This document shows positions 42,664 to 50,026 of a DNA stretch of 64,000 bases, in pieces. Position numbers and translations under genes: made by a program. Below the pieces are notes generated by a model. That model was not told the origin of the DNA. It ran no database searches and saw only the letters and a list, made by a program, of their open reading frames with translations. Origin of the DNA: a bacterium. GTDB lineage: Bacteria > Verrucomicrobiota > Kiritimatiellia > CAIKKV01 > CAITUY01. Position 1 is the first letter of the stretch; each line of letters starts with the position of its first letter. The stretch spans positions 1 through 64,000 of the forward strand of contig JBAXWB010000006.1 in assembly GCA_037128595.1 (NCBI GenBank), in the 5' to 3' direction.

Positions 42664-43952
42664 TGAATGATTATGTTTCGCTTGATCGCATTGCGCAGGC
42701 TGCTGGGGTTGCCGTTTCAACGGTTTCACGGGTGCTTTCGGGCAGGGGTAATTTATGTAGAATCACACCCGAAACCCAGAGGCGAGTCCAGATGGTGGCT
42801 CAGCAACTGGGGTATCGGCGGGCGGCAAATGTACGGTTTACCAAGATGGCCAAACCCGCCATGGCTCCAGTTTTGTCTGCAACTCCGGCAACGAGGGAAA
42901 TCGGCCTGGTGATTTCCAGGAATAGCCCCACCGCCACCTTGTCCCTCATCCCGGACTTAGAGCCGGTCCTTGCTGGAGGCGGTCTGAAACTGGTCGTGGT
43001 GACACTCCCCACCGAAGCCGGGGCGGGGCGTCAGCGTATCGCCAGATTGATCCAGGAGTGCGTGGGGATCATTTGCTGTCCGAGTGTCTATACGCCTGTC
43101 TCGACGGCCATCGCCAATCAACGCCCGGTCTTTGTTCTCTGGCAAGGCGCAGGGGGAGCGATGATGAAGGCGCTCGGCCTCTCGTCAAATGTCACGCCGG
43201 TGGAAGCCGACCCAGCGTCCACACCGGCCTCTGAGCCGCCTCCCGTCGTGACGCCACCGCCCGTGGCCGAACCGCCACCCGCGCCGGTGACACCGCCTTC
43301 GGAGCCACCCCCGGCCTTGCAGCCCAGCATCACACCCGAACCGCCTCCTGAACCGGTGGCAGAGGTCACGCCGGTGGAAGCCGACCCAGCGTCCTCACCG
43401 GCCTCTGAGCCGCCTCCCGTCGTGACGCCGCCTCCGATGACCGAACCGCCACCCTTGCCGGTGACACCGCCTTCGGAGCCGCCCCCGGCCTTGCAACCCA
43501 GTGTCACACCAGAGCCGCCTCCGGAGCCCGTGGCAGAGGTTACGCCGGTGGAAGCCGAGCCGGTGTCCGCGCCGGTCTTCGTGCCGCCTCCCGTCGTGAC
43601 GCCACCGCCCATGGCCGAACCGCCAACCGCGCCGGTGACGGAACCGCCGTCGGTCTTGCAACCCAGTGTCACACCAGAACCGTCTCTGGAACCCGTGGCG
43701 GAGGTTACGCCGGTGGATGCCGAGCCGGTGTCCGCGCCGGCCGTCGTTCCGCCTCCTGTCGTGACGCCACCCCCGATAGCCGAACCACCCCCCGCGCCGG
43801 TGGTACCGCCTGCGGAACCGCCGCCGGTCTTGCAACCCATTGTCACACCAGAACCGGCTCCGGAACCCGTGGCGGAGGTTACGCCGGTGGAAGCCGAGCC
43901 GGTGTCCGCGCCGGCCGTCGTTCCGCCTCCGGAGCAAAGCCCTCTGGGATAG
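42663..43952 (+). CDS. LacI-family HTH protein with proline-rich repeat tail
   Basis: Residues ~1-55 are a LacI-type HTH and hinge (LDRIAQAAGVAVSTVSRVLS then TQRRVQMVAQQLGYRR). Residues ~75-175 look like the start of a LacI periplasmic-binding-like effector domain (REIGLVISR ... ECVGIICCPSVYTPV), which ends abruptly at ~residue 175. From there to the stop there are four full ~58-residue proline-rich repeats and a partial fifth (VTPVEADPAS ... EPPPVVTPPP ... PPSEPPPAL ... TPEPPPEPVAE). The HTH is intact but the sensor half is replaced, so it could be a DNA-binding anchor or a decayed regulator. Confidence 0.75.
   Translation: MNDYVSLDRIAQAAGVAVSTVSRVLSGRGNLCRITPETQRRVQMVAQQLGYRRAANVRFTKMAKPAMAPVLSATPATREIGLVISRNSPTATLSLIPDLEPVLAGGGLKLVVVTLPTEAGAGRQRIARLIQECVGIICCPSVYTPVSTAIANQRPVFVLWQGAGGAMMKALGLSSNVTPVEADPASTPASEPPPVVTPPPVAEPPPAPVTPPSEPPPALQPSITPEPPPEPVAEVTPVEADPASSPASEPPPVVTPPPMTEPPPLPVTPPSEPPPALQPSVTPEPPPEPVAEVTPVEAEPVSAPVFVPPPVVTPPPMAEPPTAPVTEPPSVLQPSVTPEPSLEPVAEVTPVDAEPVSAPAVVPPPVVTPPPIAEPPPAPVVPPAEPPPVLQPIVTPEPAPEPVAEVTPVEAEPVSAPAVVPPPEQSPLG
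43191..43952 (+). repeat. Coding tandem repeat, period 174 bp (58 residues)
   Basis: Units begin at 43,191, 43,365, 43,539, 43,704 and 43,878. The third unit is three codons shorter. Each encodes VTPVxAxP followed by Pro/Glu/Val-rich sequence. In-frame length differences suggest slippage or recombination among copies. Confidence 0.85.
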
Positions 43953-43980
43953 ATAATCTATCCTCAATCATGAGCTCCAA

Positions 43981-44070
43981 ATGCCGCCGGGACGGCGGCA
44001 TCCACCTCGGAAAGTGAGTCTGAATACGGCGAATGGAGGTCTGCGCAATACGCTTTATCAGTATTGCGCA
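43981..44070. repeat. REP-like palindrome and duplicated operator-like inverted repeat
   Basis: 43,981-44,006 is the partner of the REP-like element at 42,353. 44,042-44,070 is TGCGCAATAC-GCTTTATCA-GTATTGCGCA, the second copy of the repeat over the LacI-like start. It is again followed by ATG, but here the next codon is a stop (TGA), so no gene starts there. Confidence 0.7.
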
Positions 44071-44109
44071 ATGTGAAAATGGGCTCACCAAGCTCAGGGC
44101 AGTTGATTT

Positions 44110-44244
44110 GGAGTGCGGCGGCTTGACGCCGCTTTCCCACAGCCTGGCTCGACAGGTTGTTGCCTTGTGCAGAGAGGCTGGACTGATCGAAGAACGGCGC
44201 GTCAAGCCGCGCCGATGAAAAGCGGCGTCGAGCCGCCGCACCCC
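44110..44244. repeat. MITE-like element with 26-bp terminal inverted repeats
   Basis: The left end GGAGTGCGGCGGCTTGACGC then CGCTTT (44,110-44,135) and right end AAAGCGGCGTCGAGCCGCCG then CACCCC (44,219-44,244) are near-perfect inverted repeats about 83 bp apart, enclosing another GGCGCG/CGCGCC inverted repeat. No coding capacity. The ends resemble small dispersed palindromes common in Verrucomicrobia-type genomes. Confidence 0.6.
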
Positions 44245-44280
44245 AAAATAAACAACTCCAGGTATAACTCACCGAATCAG

Positions 44281-44727
44281 TTAGGTCATCCGCTCGATCG
44301 ACGCCCGTTTGGCCTCGTAGGCTTTCCCTAGGCCGAGGGCGATCGCTTCATCGCACAAGGCCAGCGCCTGCTCGAACTCCCCACCGTCAATCGCCAAAGC
44401 GATTCCCCGCTCGAACAGCCGGATAGAGAGGAGGTAGGCACGGAAGGCAGACGGCATCTCATTCTGGGCCACCGGCAGATACCCCACCGCCGTAGTGGCC
44501 GCCACGCAGCAGGCTTCACCGTCCCCACATTGAAAGGCGTCCTCGGCCATCAGGTCGAACAGGAAGAACTTCACGGCATTCGGGATCGAGTTGGCCTGCC
44601 CGACGAAGTTAAGCAGGTACTTCCGCGCTTTCTCCGGGCCGTAGAATAAAGCCTCCTGATGCCCCGCCATGAGGTCGGCCAGTATCTCGTCAGGCGTCTT
44701 GCGTATCGGATCTTTTCGGTTGGACAT
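44281..44727 (-). CDS. Hypothetical helical protein
   Basis: 148 residues, mostly helical, with a central cysteine cluster (DAFQCGDGEACCVAATTAVG) and a C-terminal ALALCDEAIALGLGKAYEAK that looks like a TPR-type helix pair. No clear family. No neighbours suggest a role. Confidence 0.5.
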   Translation of the reverse strand: MSNRKDPIRKTPDEILADLMAGHQEALFYGPEKARKYLLNFVGQANSIPNAVKFFLFDLMAEDAFQCGDGEACCVAATTAVGYLPVAQNEMPSAFRAYLLSIRLFERGIALAIDGGEFEQALALCDEAIALGLGKAYEAKRASIERMT

Positions 44728-45175
44728 AGCGGCAGGGTGCCAAAGAATGGAGGCGAACGCAAGGGCGGTGGCATTGAGCTAATCGGTCATATACCTCCAG
44801 CCCAGCTCCTTTCACCCCCCTCTGCCTACCCCCATAAGAAACATTTACATTATCGGGCGGTAAATGGACGGCACCCCCTGATAGCGGTATAATTCAGGTA
44901 ATGGGAGACAGAAAATAAGTGAGAAAGAGTCTCCCAGAGAACGAGCGGCATCAGGTAGGCAAATCACAGATGCCGCTCTTATCATTTGAGTCCTACCCTA
45001 CCCATAAATTGCCTTATTCATTGAGAAATGATGGGACTGTTTCAAGACGTTAAACTTATCAGCCGAACATTCTCTTCCACTGCACTTGACGAATTTGCAC
45101 TAATAACGCAAACGCAGTCTCCAAGAGTTGCAGTCAATCAGTCAAAAGGAGGAAGCCGCACAACAAATCGGCTTT
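44728..45175. other. Intergenic region, nothing recognised
   Basis: About 450 bp without a convincing gene, ending in the palindromes upstream of the AAA ATPase. AT content rises toward 45,000. Confidence 0.5.
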
Positions 45176-45203
45176 ACATTACCGTAATGTGTATTACAGT
45201 AAT
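45176..45203. promoter_or_regulatory. Tandem palindromes upstream of the AAA ATPase
   Basis: ACATTAC-C-GTAATGT (45,176-45,190, perfect 7+1+7) and ATTAC-A-GTAAT (45,193-45,203), centres about 15 bp apart, end 36 bp before the ATPase start. They look like tandem operator half-site pairs. Confidence 0.5.
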
Positions 45204-45239
45204 GGCTATGACGATGAAATCATGTGGAATGGGGGATGG

Positions 45240-46559
45240 ATGAAGTTTTATAACCGTGAACGTGAATTGGCTGAACTCAAGAAGCTCTACACGCAGACCG
45301 CCACTCAAGCAAGAATGACGGTTATCACGGGCAGGAGACGGGTGGGCAAGACCTCTCTGGCTCTGGAATTCGTTAAAGACCATAAGCGCCTTTATCTTTT
45401 TATCTCCAAGAAGCCCGAAACGCTTCTCTGCATGGAGTTTCTTGAAAATATCAAAGATACGTTTGATGTTCCTGTGGTCGGAGAAATCAAGACCTTCAGG
45501 GAAATCTTCCTGGTGCTCATTGAACTGTCCAAAAAGGAACGCTTTACGGTCATTCTGGATGAGTTTCAGGAGTTCTATAATATCAATCCTGCCGTCTATT
45601 CAGAAATCCAGTACCTTTGGGATGTGAACAAGACAAAGTGTAAGATGAACCTGATTTGCATCGGCTCTGTTTATTCCCTGATGCACAAGATATTTGAAGA
45701 GAATAAGGAACCCCTCTTTGGCCGGGCTGACCGGAATCTTTTCCTCAAACCTTTCCCCATTAAAACCATTAAGGAAGTTTTGGGTGATAACGGCGCAAAA
45801 GGACTCAAATCACTCTTTGATGTTTATGTGCTGACGGGAGGCTTGCCAAAATATCTGGAACTCCTGACAACCAATTCCGCCCTGACCTACGATAAAATGA
45901 TGGAATTTGTATTGCAGGCGGACTCCCCTTTCATCAACGAAGGAAAGAATCTGCTTATTGAGGAGTTTGGGAAGGAATATGCGACATACTTCTCCATCCT
46001 TGAACTGATTTCTATAGGGAAGACCGCCAGAACGGAAATTGAGTCTCTTTTGGAAGTGGATATTGGCGGGTATTTGGATCGGCTTGAGAATGACTTCGGG
46101 TTGATATCCAAACACAAGCCCATTAATGCCAAACCCAACTCCCGAACACAGAAATACAAGATACGTGATAATTTCCTGAATTTTTGGTTTCGCTTCATCT
46201 ATCGGAATCGGTCAGCCATTGAGACGGGGAACTTCCAATATATTCGTGATATCATCAATCGGGATTATGATGCCTACTGCGGGGTTCTATTAGAGCGGTG
46301 TTTCCATGAACTTTTGGCGGATACAGGGAAGTTCAATCAGATCGGATCATATTGGGAGCGGGGTAACCTTAACGAAATTGACTTGGTTGCCATCAATGAC
46401 CTAAAGAAGCGCATTGTTATTGCCGACATCAAGCTCAACAAGGCGAAGCTCAATATCGGGGCACTGAAGGTAAAAGCGAAGGATCTACTGGCTTCCTACC
46501 CCGCCTACGAGGTTGAATGGCTTGGACTGAGCATTGAAAACATTGCCGACTACGTCTAA
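45240..46559 (+). CDS. AAA ATPase of the archaeal-type (DUF234) family
   Basis: A 439-residue ATPase with Walker A ITGRRRVGKTSLALEF (~residues 28-43) and Walker B TVILDEFQEF, followed by the sensor region LICIGSVYS. The C-terminal DUF234-like nuclease-fold domain contains EIDLVAINDLKKRIVIADIK, which matches a PD-(D/E)XK-type E-x-D ... D-x-K pattern. Start ATG 45,240 follows GGGGG. These ATPases occur singly and patchily in many genomes and are thought to behave like selfish or defence-related genes; the role is not proven. Confidence 0.8.
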   Translation: MKFYNRERELAELKKLYTQTATQARMTVITGRRRVGKTSLALEFVKDHKRLYLFISKKPETLLCMEFLENIKDTFDVPVVGEIKTFREIFLVLIELSKKERFTVILDEFQEFYNINPAVYSEIQYLWDVNKTKCKMNLICIGSVYSLMHKIFEENKEPLFGRADRNLFLKPFPIKTIKEVLGDNGAKGLKSLFDVYVLTGGLPKYLELLTTNSALTYDKMMEFVLQADSPFINEGKNLLIEEFGKEYATYFSILELISIGKTARTEIESLLEVDIGGYLDRLENDFGLISKHKPINAKPNSRTQKYKIRDNFLNFWFRFIYRNRSAIETGNFQYIRDIINRDYDAYCGVLLERCFHELLADTGKFNQIGSYWERGNLNEIDLVAINDLKKRIVIADIKLNKAKLNIGALKVKAKDLLASYPAYEVEWLGLSIENIADYV

Positions 46560-46587
46560 CATGGCTGAAAGTCGTTCTTATGACAAC

Positions 46588-46790
46588 GCCCTACTTCGCC
46601 CTGCGGCGGGTACGCCTTGTGCTTCGAAGGGCGACCATCCTTCGCTCTGCGCATTGGTCTTGGTCATAGACCATCCGTAGCTCAAGCCGTATGGCGCTCT
46701 AGGCTCACCGCCCTACTTCGCTCTGCGCCTGTGTTCTTGGTCGTAGACCATCCGTAGCTCAAGCCGTACGGCGCAGAGCGAAGGATGGTC
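46588..46790. repeat. Tandem 77-bp repeat and 20-bp inverted repeat flanking the left att site
   Basis: A TGGTCATAGACC/TGGTCGTAGACC segment with the following CATCCGTAGCTCAAGCCGTA is duplicated 77 bp apart (46,661 and 46,738). GACCATCCTTCGCTCTGCGC (46,633-46,652) is perfectly inverted as GCGCAGAGCGAAGGATGGTC (46,771-46,790), the latter running into the att repeat. No gene is visible in 46,560-46,784. Confidence 0.7.
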
Positions 46791-46813
46791 GGGGCGGCGG
46801 GATTTGAACCCGC
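46785..46813 (-). repeat. attL: 29-bp tRNA 3'-end direct repeat
   Basis: On the minus strand it begins ATGGTCGGGGCGGCGGG when read from the plus side and carries the TTCAAATCCCGC T-loop/T-stem of a tRNA. It is identical to 51,247-51,275. Confidence 0.85.
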
Positions 46814-46988
46814 AACACCAACCAAGCCTGTATTGAAAAGTGAGGGGGGTGGGACTGAAAAAGGGACTCACTCTTTCCGAAACCCTCCGGATCTGCAACA
46901 AGTCGTCGATTCCTGGGCCATGCTCCCCGCCCCTCTCAAAGCCGCCGTCATCGCTATAGTCGGTAGCGCCACCGGAGGTGCGCGGTGA
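46785..46988 (+). CDS. Left-end coding fragment in frame with the att site
   Basis: 67 codons beginning MVGAAGFEPATPTKPVL inside attL. The following residues include GGGTEKGTHSFRNPPDLQQV and LPAPLKAAVIAIVGSA, the sort of tail that ends integrases of related elements. The DNA at 46,853 (GACTGAAAAAGGGAC) recurs at 51,092 in the integrase gene. Its TGA overlaps a GTG at 46,985. In a circular form the integrase would read into it; as it stands it has no clear start signal. Confidence 0.4.
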   Translation: MVGAAGFEPATPTKPVLKSEGGGTEKGTHSFRNPPDLQQVVDSWAMLPAPLKAAVIAIVGSATGGAR

Positions 46989-47249
46989 ACAGTCCCATCG
47001 CCCAGAGCCGAGCGGCGTTTGAGCTCCGTAGCCCAAGCGAGAGACGCGCCCCGCCTGAAGAACAAGCGTCTCCGAGCGCTGGAAGTTTCGGCCCGCCCGG
47101 TCAGGGCAACCAACGCCACATTCAAAGCTGCTTTCCTGATGTTTCCTCGTCAATCGTCAGCGAATGTCCTGACTTTTGGGACGCCGCAAAAGTTCGGATT
47201 AATACAAGCAAGGCCATTAATGAGTCTACACCATGGACGTCGTGCCCCC

Positions 47250-47286
47250 GCGGGTTGGATGCTTCGCAACGCGAAGCATCACCCGC
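47250..47286. other. Stem-loop upstream of rep, candidate replication origin
   Basis: An exact 10-bp stem GATGCTTCGC (47,258-47,267) / GCGAAGCATC (47,271-47,280) with loop AAC is extended by GCGGGT (47,250-47,255) / ACCCGC (47,281-47,286). It ends 46 bp before the Rep start, where HUH-type replicons often have their nicking hairpin. Nick site not identified. Confidence 0.45.
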
Positions 47287-47332
47287 AGGGGGGCGCACCT
47301 GCTTGTCTATAGGTGCATACTGGCACGCAGCA

Positions 47333-48412
47333 ATGGATAAAATACAGACTTCAACGCTCGAAATCTATTCCGCGGATGTCGTGATTAAAAGGTGGAACAA
47401 TCAGAATAATGCAGGGAAAAAGCAAATAGGCGCAGCGCGTGGAATTATCGCAGGATTTTCAAGTGGAAGTGCTAGGGAGTTCTGTCGGCAAGTGCGCAAT
47501 CAACCTTTACTTAATAGGACAGGTGTGTCGGGGATGGCTACTGCAACGTATGGGACAAATATCCCGAAAGATTCCCTGACAGTAAGACTTCACATAAAAC
47601 GTATGACTATGAGGCTTACCCGCGACGAAATAGGCGGCTATTACATGATTGAATTCCAAGAAGCAAGAAGGGCAATCCATGTCCATTGGATTTTGTCGCA
47701 AGCTATCGAGCCTCAAGCGTGGGGTATGATGTGGGTTGAAGCAAGTGAGCAAACGCATGACACGGATGCTGTTAGCGTGGCCTGTCATAAAAAAAGCAGT
47801 CAAATCATGAAATCTGCCAGGGGTGCTTCCTTCTATGCATCGAAATACGCGTCAAAGGCTGGCCTTCAAAAGGTTGTCCCAGACGACTTCTCTTGGTCGG
47901 GTCGGTGGTGGGGGCATTGGGGAATTCCTATTGTTAAACCCGAACGCGTGGAGCATGCTTCCGCGGTCCATCATGCCTCCTTCCGCCGACTGTTTCGTCG
48001 TAAAGCAAGATCGGAGGCACAATCTTACTACCGCTCAAGGTTGGTTGGTCAATTGAACCATGATTTCAGAGTGGATAATCTCATCTATTGTGGGAATTCA
48101 CTCAAGGATGCAGTAATGTATGCCGCTCAAGGTTATGGGGGGAATTGGGGCGCATTTAATCATCAAGGGCATTATCTCTGGGGTTGGAGTGCCGTTTCAA
48201 AGCAACTCCGGCAGGTGATGGCAAAAGAGGGAATCAGACCCCCAAAACGGTCAAAGGACTGGAACAAACTCACGCTATACGGGCAAGCTGGTTTTGTCCG
48301 AAGCAATGAGGAAAGAATTCAATCGTGTTGTTATACCCCAGAGACAAAAACCGTAATGAATTTCTTTCAGGGAAAATTAACAGGATCAATAGATAAAAAT
48401 ACAACTCATTAA
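47333..48412 (+). CDS. HUH-endonuclease replication initiator-like protein
   Basis: I place the start at ATG 47,333, where protein-like sequence begins (MDKIQTSTLEIYSADVVIKR); the frame upstream to 46,985 is low-complexity and contains a hairpin. Residues ~105-120 read MIEFQEARRAIHVHWIL, the HUH (His-x-His) metal motif. Residues ~166-175 read ASFYASKYAS then K, the Y-x-x-K catalytic tyrosine motif of rolling-circle Reps. The ~360-residue product would nick and religate one strand at the element origin. C-terminal ~180 residues are unassigned. Base composition is lower in GC than the flanking chromosome. Confidence 0.75.
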   Translation: MDKIQTSTLEIYSADVVIKRWNNQNNAGKKQIGAARGIIAGFSSGSAREFCRQVRNQPLLNRTGVSGMATATYGTNIPKDSLTVRLHIKRMTMRLTRDEIGGYYMIEFQEARRAIHVHWILSQAIEPQAWGMMWVEASEQTHDTDAVSVACHKKSSQIMKSARGASFYASKYASKAGLQKVVPDDFSWSGRWWGHWGIPIVKPERVEHASAVHHASFRRLFRRKARSEAQSYYRSRLVGQLNHDFRVDNLIYCGNSLKDAVMYAAQGYGGNWGAFNHQGHYLWGWSAVSKQLRQVMAKEGIRPPKRSKDWNKLTLYGQAGFVRSNEERIQSCCYTPETKTVMNFFQGKLTGSIDKNTTH

Positions 48413-48472
48413 CGCTTCCATTGATGCGCGAGCGTTTAGCGAGTCGCGTCAAATGGCGTGTTCGCCTTTAAT

Positions 48473-49048
48473 TTATGGCCCCGGTGCGTGAGTAGCCTTT
48501 TGTTTTTCGAGTTTATCATCATTCGCAATATCTAACCCGCAGAAGCCTAAAAGAAAATCGAGACATTCAAGAGGATTTAGCCCCACCCTGGCAGCGACTA
48601 TACCTAACGTAACACCTGCTTCAAAATCCGTGGCTCGGTGGAATCCGGACTCACCGGGGTTCCGCATTGGTGACCAGTTCAGCCACTTCTCGTTTTTTTC
48701 TGCAAGACTCTGTTGTGACCAATCCATACAAGTGCGGTTATACGAATATGCCCATGGTGAGTCCGTCATGAAAAGTGCAGGGAAGAATACTACAGGATAA
48801 TAAATCTCACCCTCTTGCCAAACGCTATAAACGTTTCGTGATTCACTACCCACTCGATATGTCTTAGCCAGAATGCCAACTGATGGATGTACAAGAGCGC
48901 CTAGGCCAACATCTGCGCCTAGCCCGGCCCCCACTCCTATGGAAATTTTCCCGCAGTCACGCAGATCTGCCAGTCTCCCGGTAGCACATCCGGAAAAAAT
49001 AGCGGCGATGACTAATAGGGCTAAGGTGTTGTTCCGAATCTTCTTCAT
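48473..49048 (-). CDS. Lipoprotein of unknown function
   Basis: Start ATG 49,048 gives a lipobox AIFSGC preceded by MKKIRNNTLALLVI, so the protein is anchored at Cys ~21. The following ATGRLADLRDCGKISIGVGA ... GLGALVHPSVGILAKTYRVG resembles hypothetical lipoproteins of PVC bacteria, with a Gly-rich strand region. A cargo gene of the integrative element, in the opposite orientation to rep and int. Confidence 0.6.
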   Translation of the reverse strand: MKKIRNNTLALLVIAAIFSGCATGRLADLRDCGKISIGVGAGLGADVGLGALVHPSVGILAKTYRVGSESRNVYSVWQEGEIYYPVVFFPALFMTDSPWAYSYNRTCMDWSQQSLAEKNEKWLNWSPMRNPGESGFHRATDFEAGVTLGIVAARVGLNPLECLDFLLGFCGLDIANDDKLEKQKATHAPGP

Positions 49049-49313
49049 TCTTTGAATTGGCGAACTAGTTATTATGCCGATCCCGTTATCCAAGTTTTTT
49101 TCCGGATGAGCGGTCGTAACCAATCCGCTCCATCCGTTTCATAATTCGAGTGTAACGTTGAGCAAAGGACTGTAAAGATTATTCACCTCATAATCTCCAC
49201 AATGGACCGATGCAGAGTCATAGGCAAATTAACGGAAAGAAATATACTTATAAAGAAGATTGACTACTTTGCCCACTACGACTACATTGCGATTAATAAA
49301 TCAGGAGGCTACT

Positions 49314-49820
49314 ATGGATTGCGATGACAAATTGAATGAAATGCGTGAAGGACTTCTCGAATTTGCAGAGAGCGGACCCTCGAGGGCAAAGCACGGCCTT
49401 ATTACTGCGCTTTTCCCGTTTATCTACCAAGCTGCCAGACGGATAAGCACAAGAGCGATAAGCCGATGGCTTGAAGAGACTCATCAGACTAAAATAAGCC
49501 CCGCAGGGGTTTCAAAGTCGCTTCGTGAACCTGAGCGACACTGGGAAGGGTATTGGGAACTAATCGAACCCTCTGCAAGAATATTCGAAGCTCACAACCC
49601 AGCGGCAATGGAATCCTTCCTGTTCGATCGTGAACTCTTTGAAAAAATGGCTGCTGAAAATCAAAATCTTGAGGGAGATAATCAGGATGATTACTGGAAT
49701 GCGATAGAAGCCCTCCAAAAAGAATGGTTCGCATTGGATGATAAGACATTGTCGAATATGTGGAAATATGTCCCAAAAGTCGTCCATGACGATGATAATC
49801 TAAAGGAGAAAACGCCATGA
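49314..49820 (+). CDS. Unknown protein encoded upstream of excisionase
   Basis: Start ATG 49,314 after a perfect AGGAGG. 168 residues, helical. The centre (TRAISRWLEETHQTKISPAG then VSKSLREPERHWEGYW) has the look of a winged helix-turn-helix, so it may be the element regulator. The C-terminal half is acidic (ENQNLEGDNQDDYWN). Its TGA overlaps the ATG of the excisionase gene. No family recognised. Confidence 0.6.
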   Translation: MDCDDKLNEMREGLLEFAESGPSRAKHGLITALFPFIYQAARRISTRAISRWLEETHQTKISPAGVSKSLREPERHWEGYWELIEPSARIFEAHNPAAMESFLFDRELFEKMAAENQNLEGDNQDDYWNAIEALQKEWFALDDKTLSNMWKYVPKVVHDDDNLKEKTP

Positions 49821-50026
49821 ACCCGTCAACGAATGAAACCGAAGCTTTATTAACCGTCAAAGAAGTCGCCAAGCGATGGAACATGTGTACAAAGACAATT
49901 CGTCGCTATGTTGATCAGGGCCTCCTTAAACAGGTTCGCTTTTCGGCAAGGTGCATCCGTTACAGGGCTTCGGAAGTTGCTGCGGTACTGGCAACAATGA
50001 GTGGTGAAAACAGGAGGGCATCATGA
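49817..50026 (+). CDS. Excisionase-like MerR-type HTH protein
   Basis: 69 residues with LLTVKEVAKRWNMCTKTIRR and YVDQGLLKQVRF then CIRYRASEVAAVL, the standard HTH_17 excisionase fold. It overlaps the upstream gene (ATGA) and the integrase start (ATGA at 50,023), so it is made with the integrase. It probably directs excision and represses the integrase promoter. Confidence 0.8.
   Translation: MNPSTNETEALLTVKEVAKRWNMCTKTIRRYVDQGLLKQVRFSARCIRYRASEVAAVLATMSGENRRAS

Noticed and set aside
43118-43846. Gly/Thr-rich antisense frame over the proline-rich repeats
   Set aside because: It is the mirror of the Pro-rich repeat. The LacI frame has HTH and start signals, the antisense has none.
46868-47125. 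Arg/Ser-rich frame on the minus strand next to attL
   Set aside because: No ribosome binding site, and composition resembles a shadow frame of repeat-rich DNA.
46985-47332. N-terminal 116-codon extension of the Rep frame
   Set aside because: The translation is Ser/Pro/Arg-rich with no similarity, and the DNA holds the candidate origin hairpin. I therefore start Rep at 47,333.
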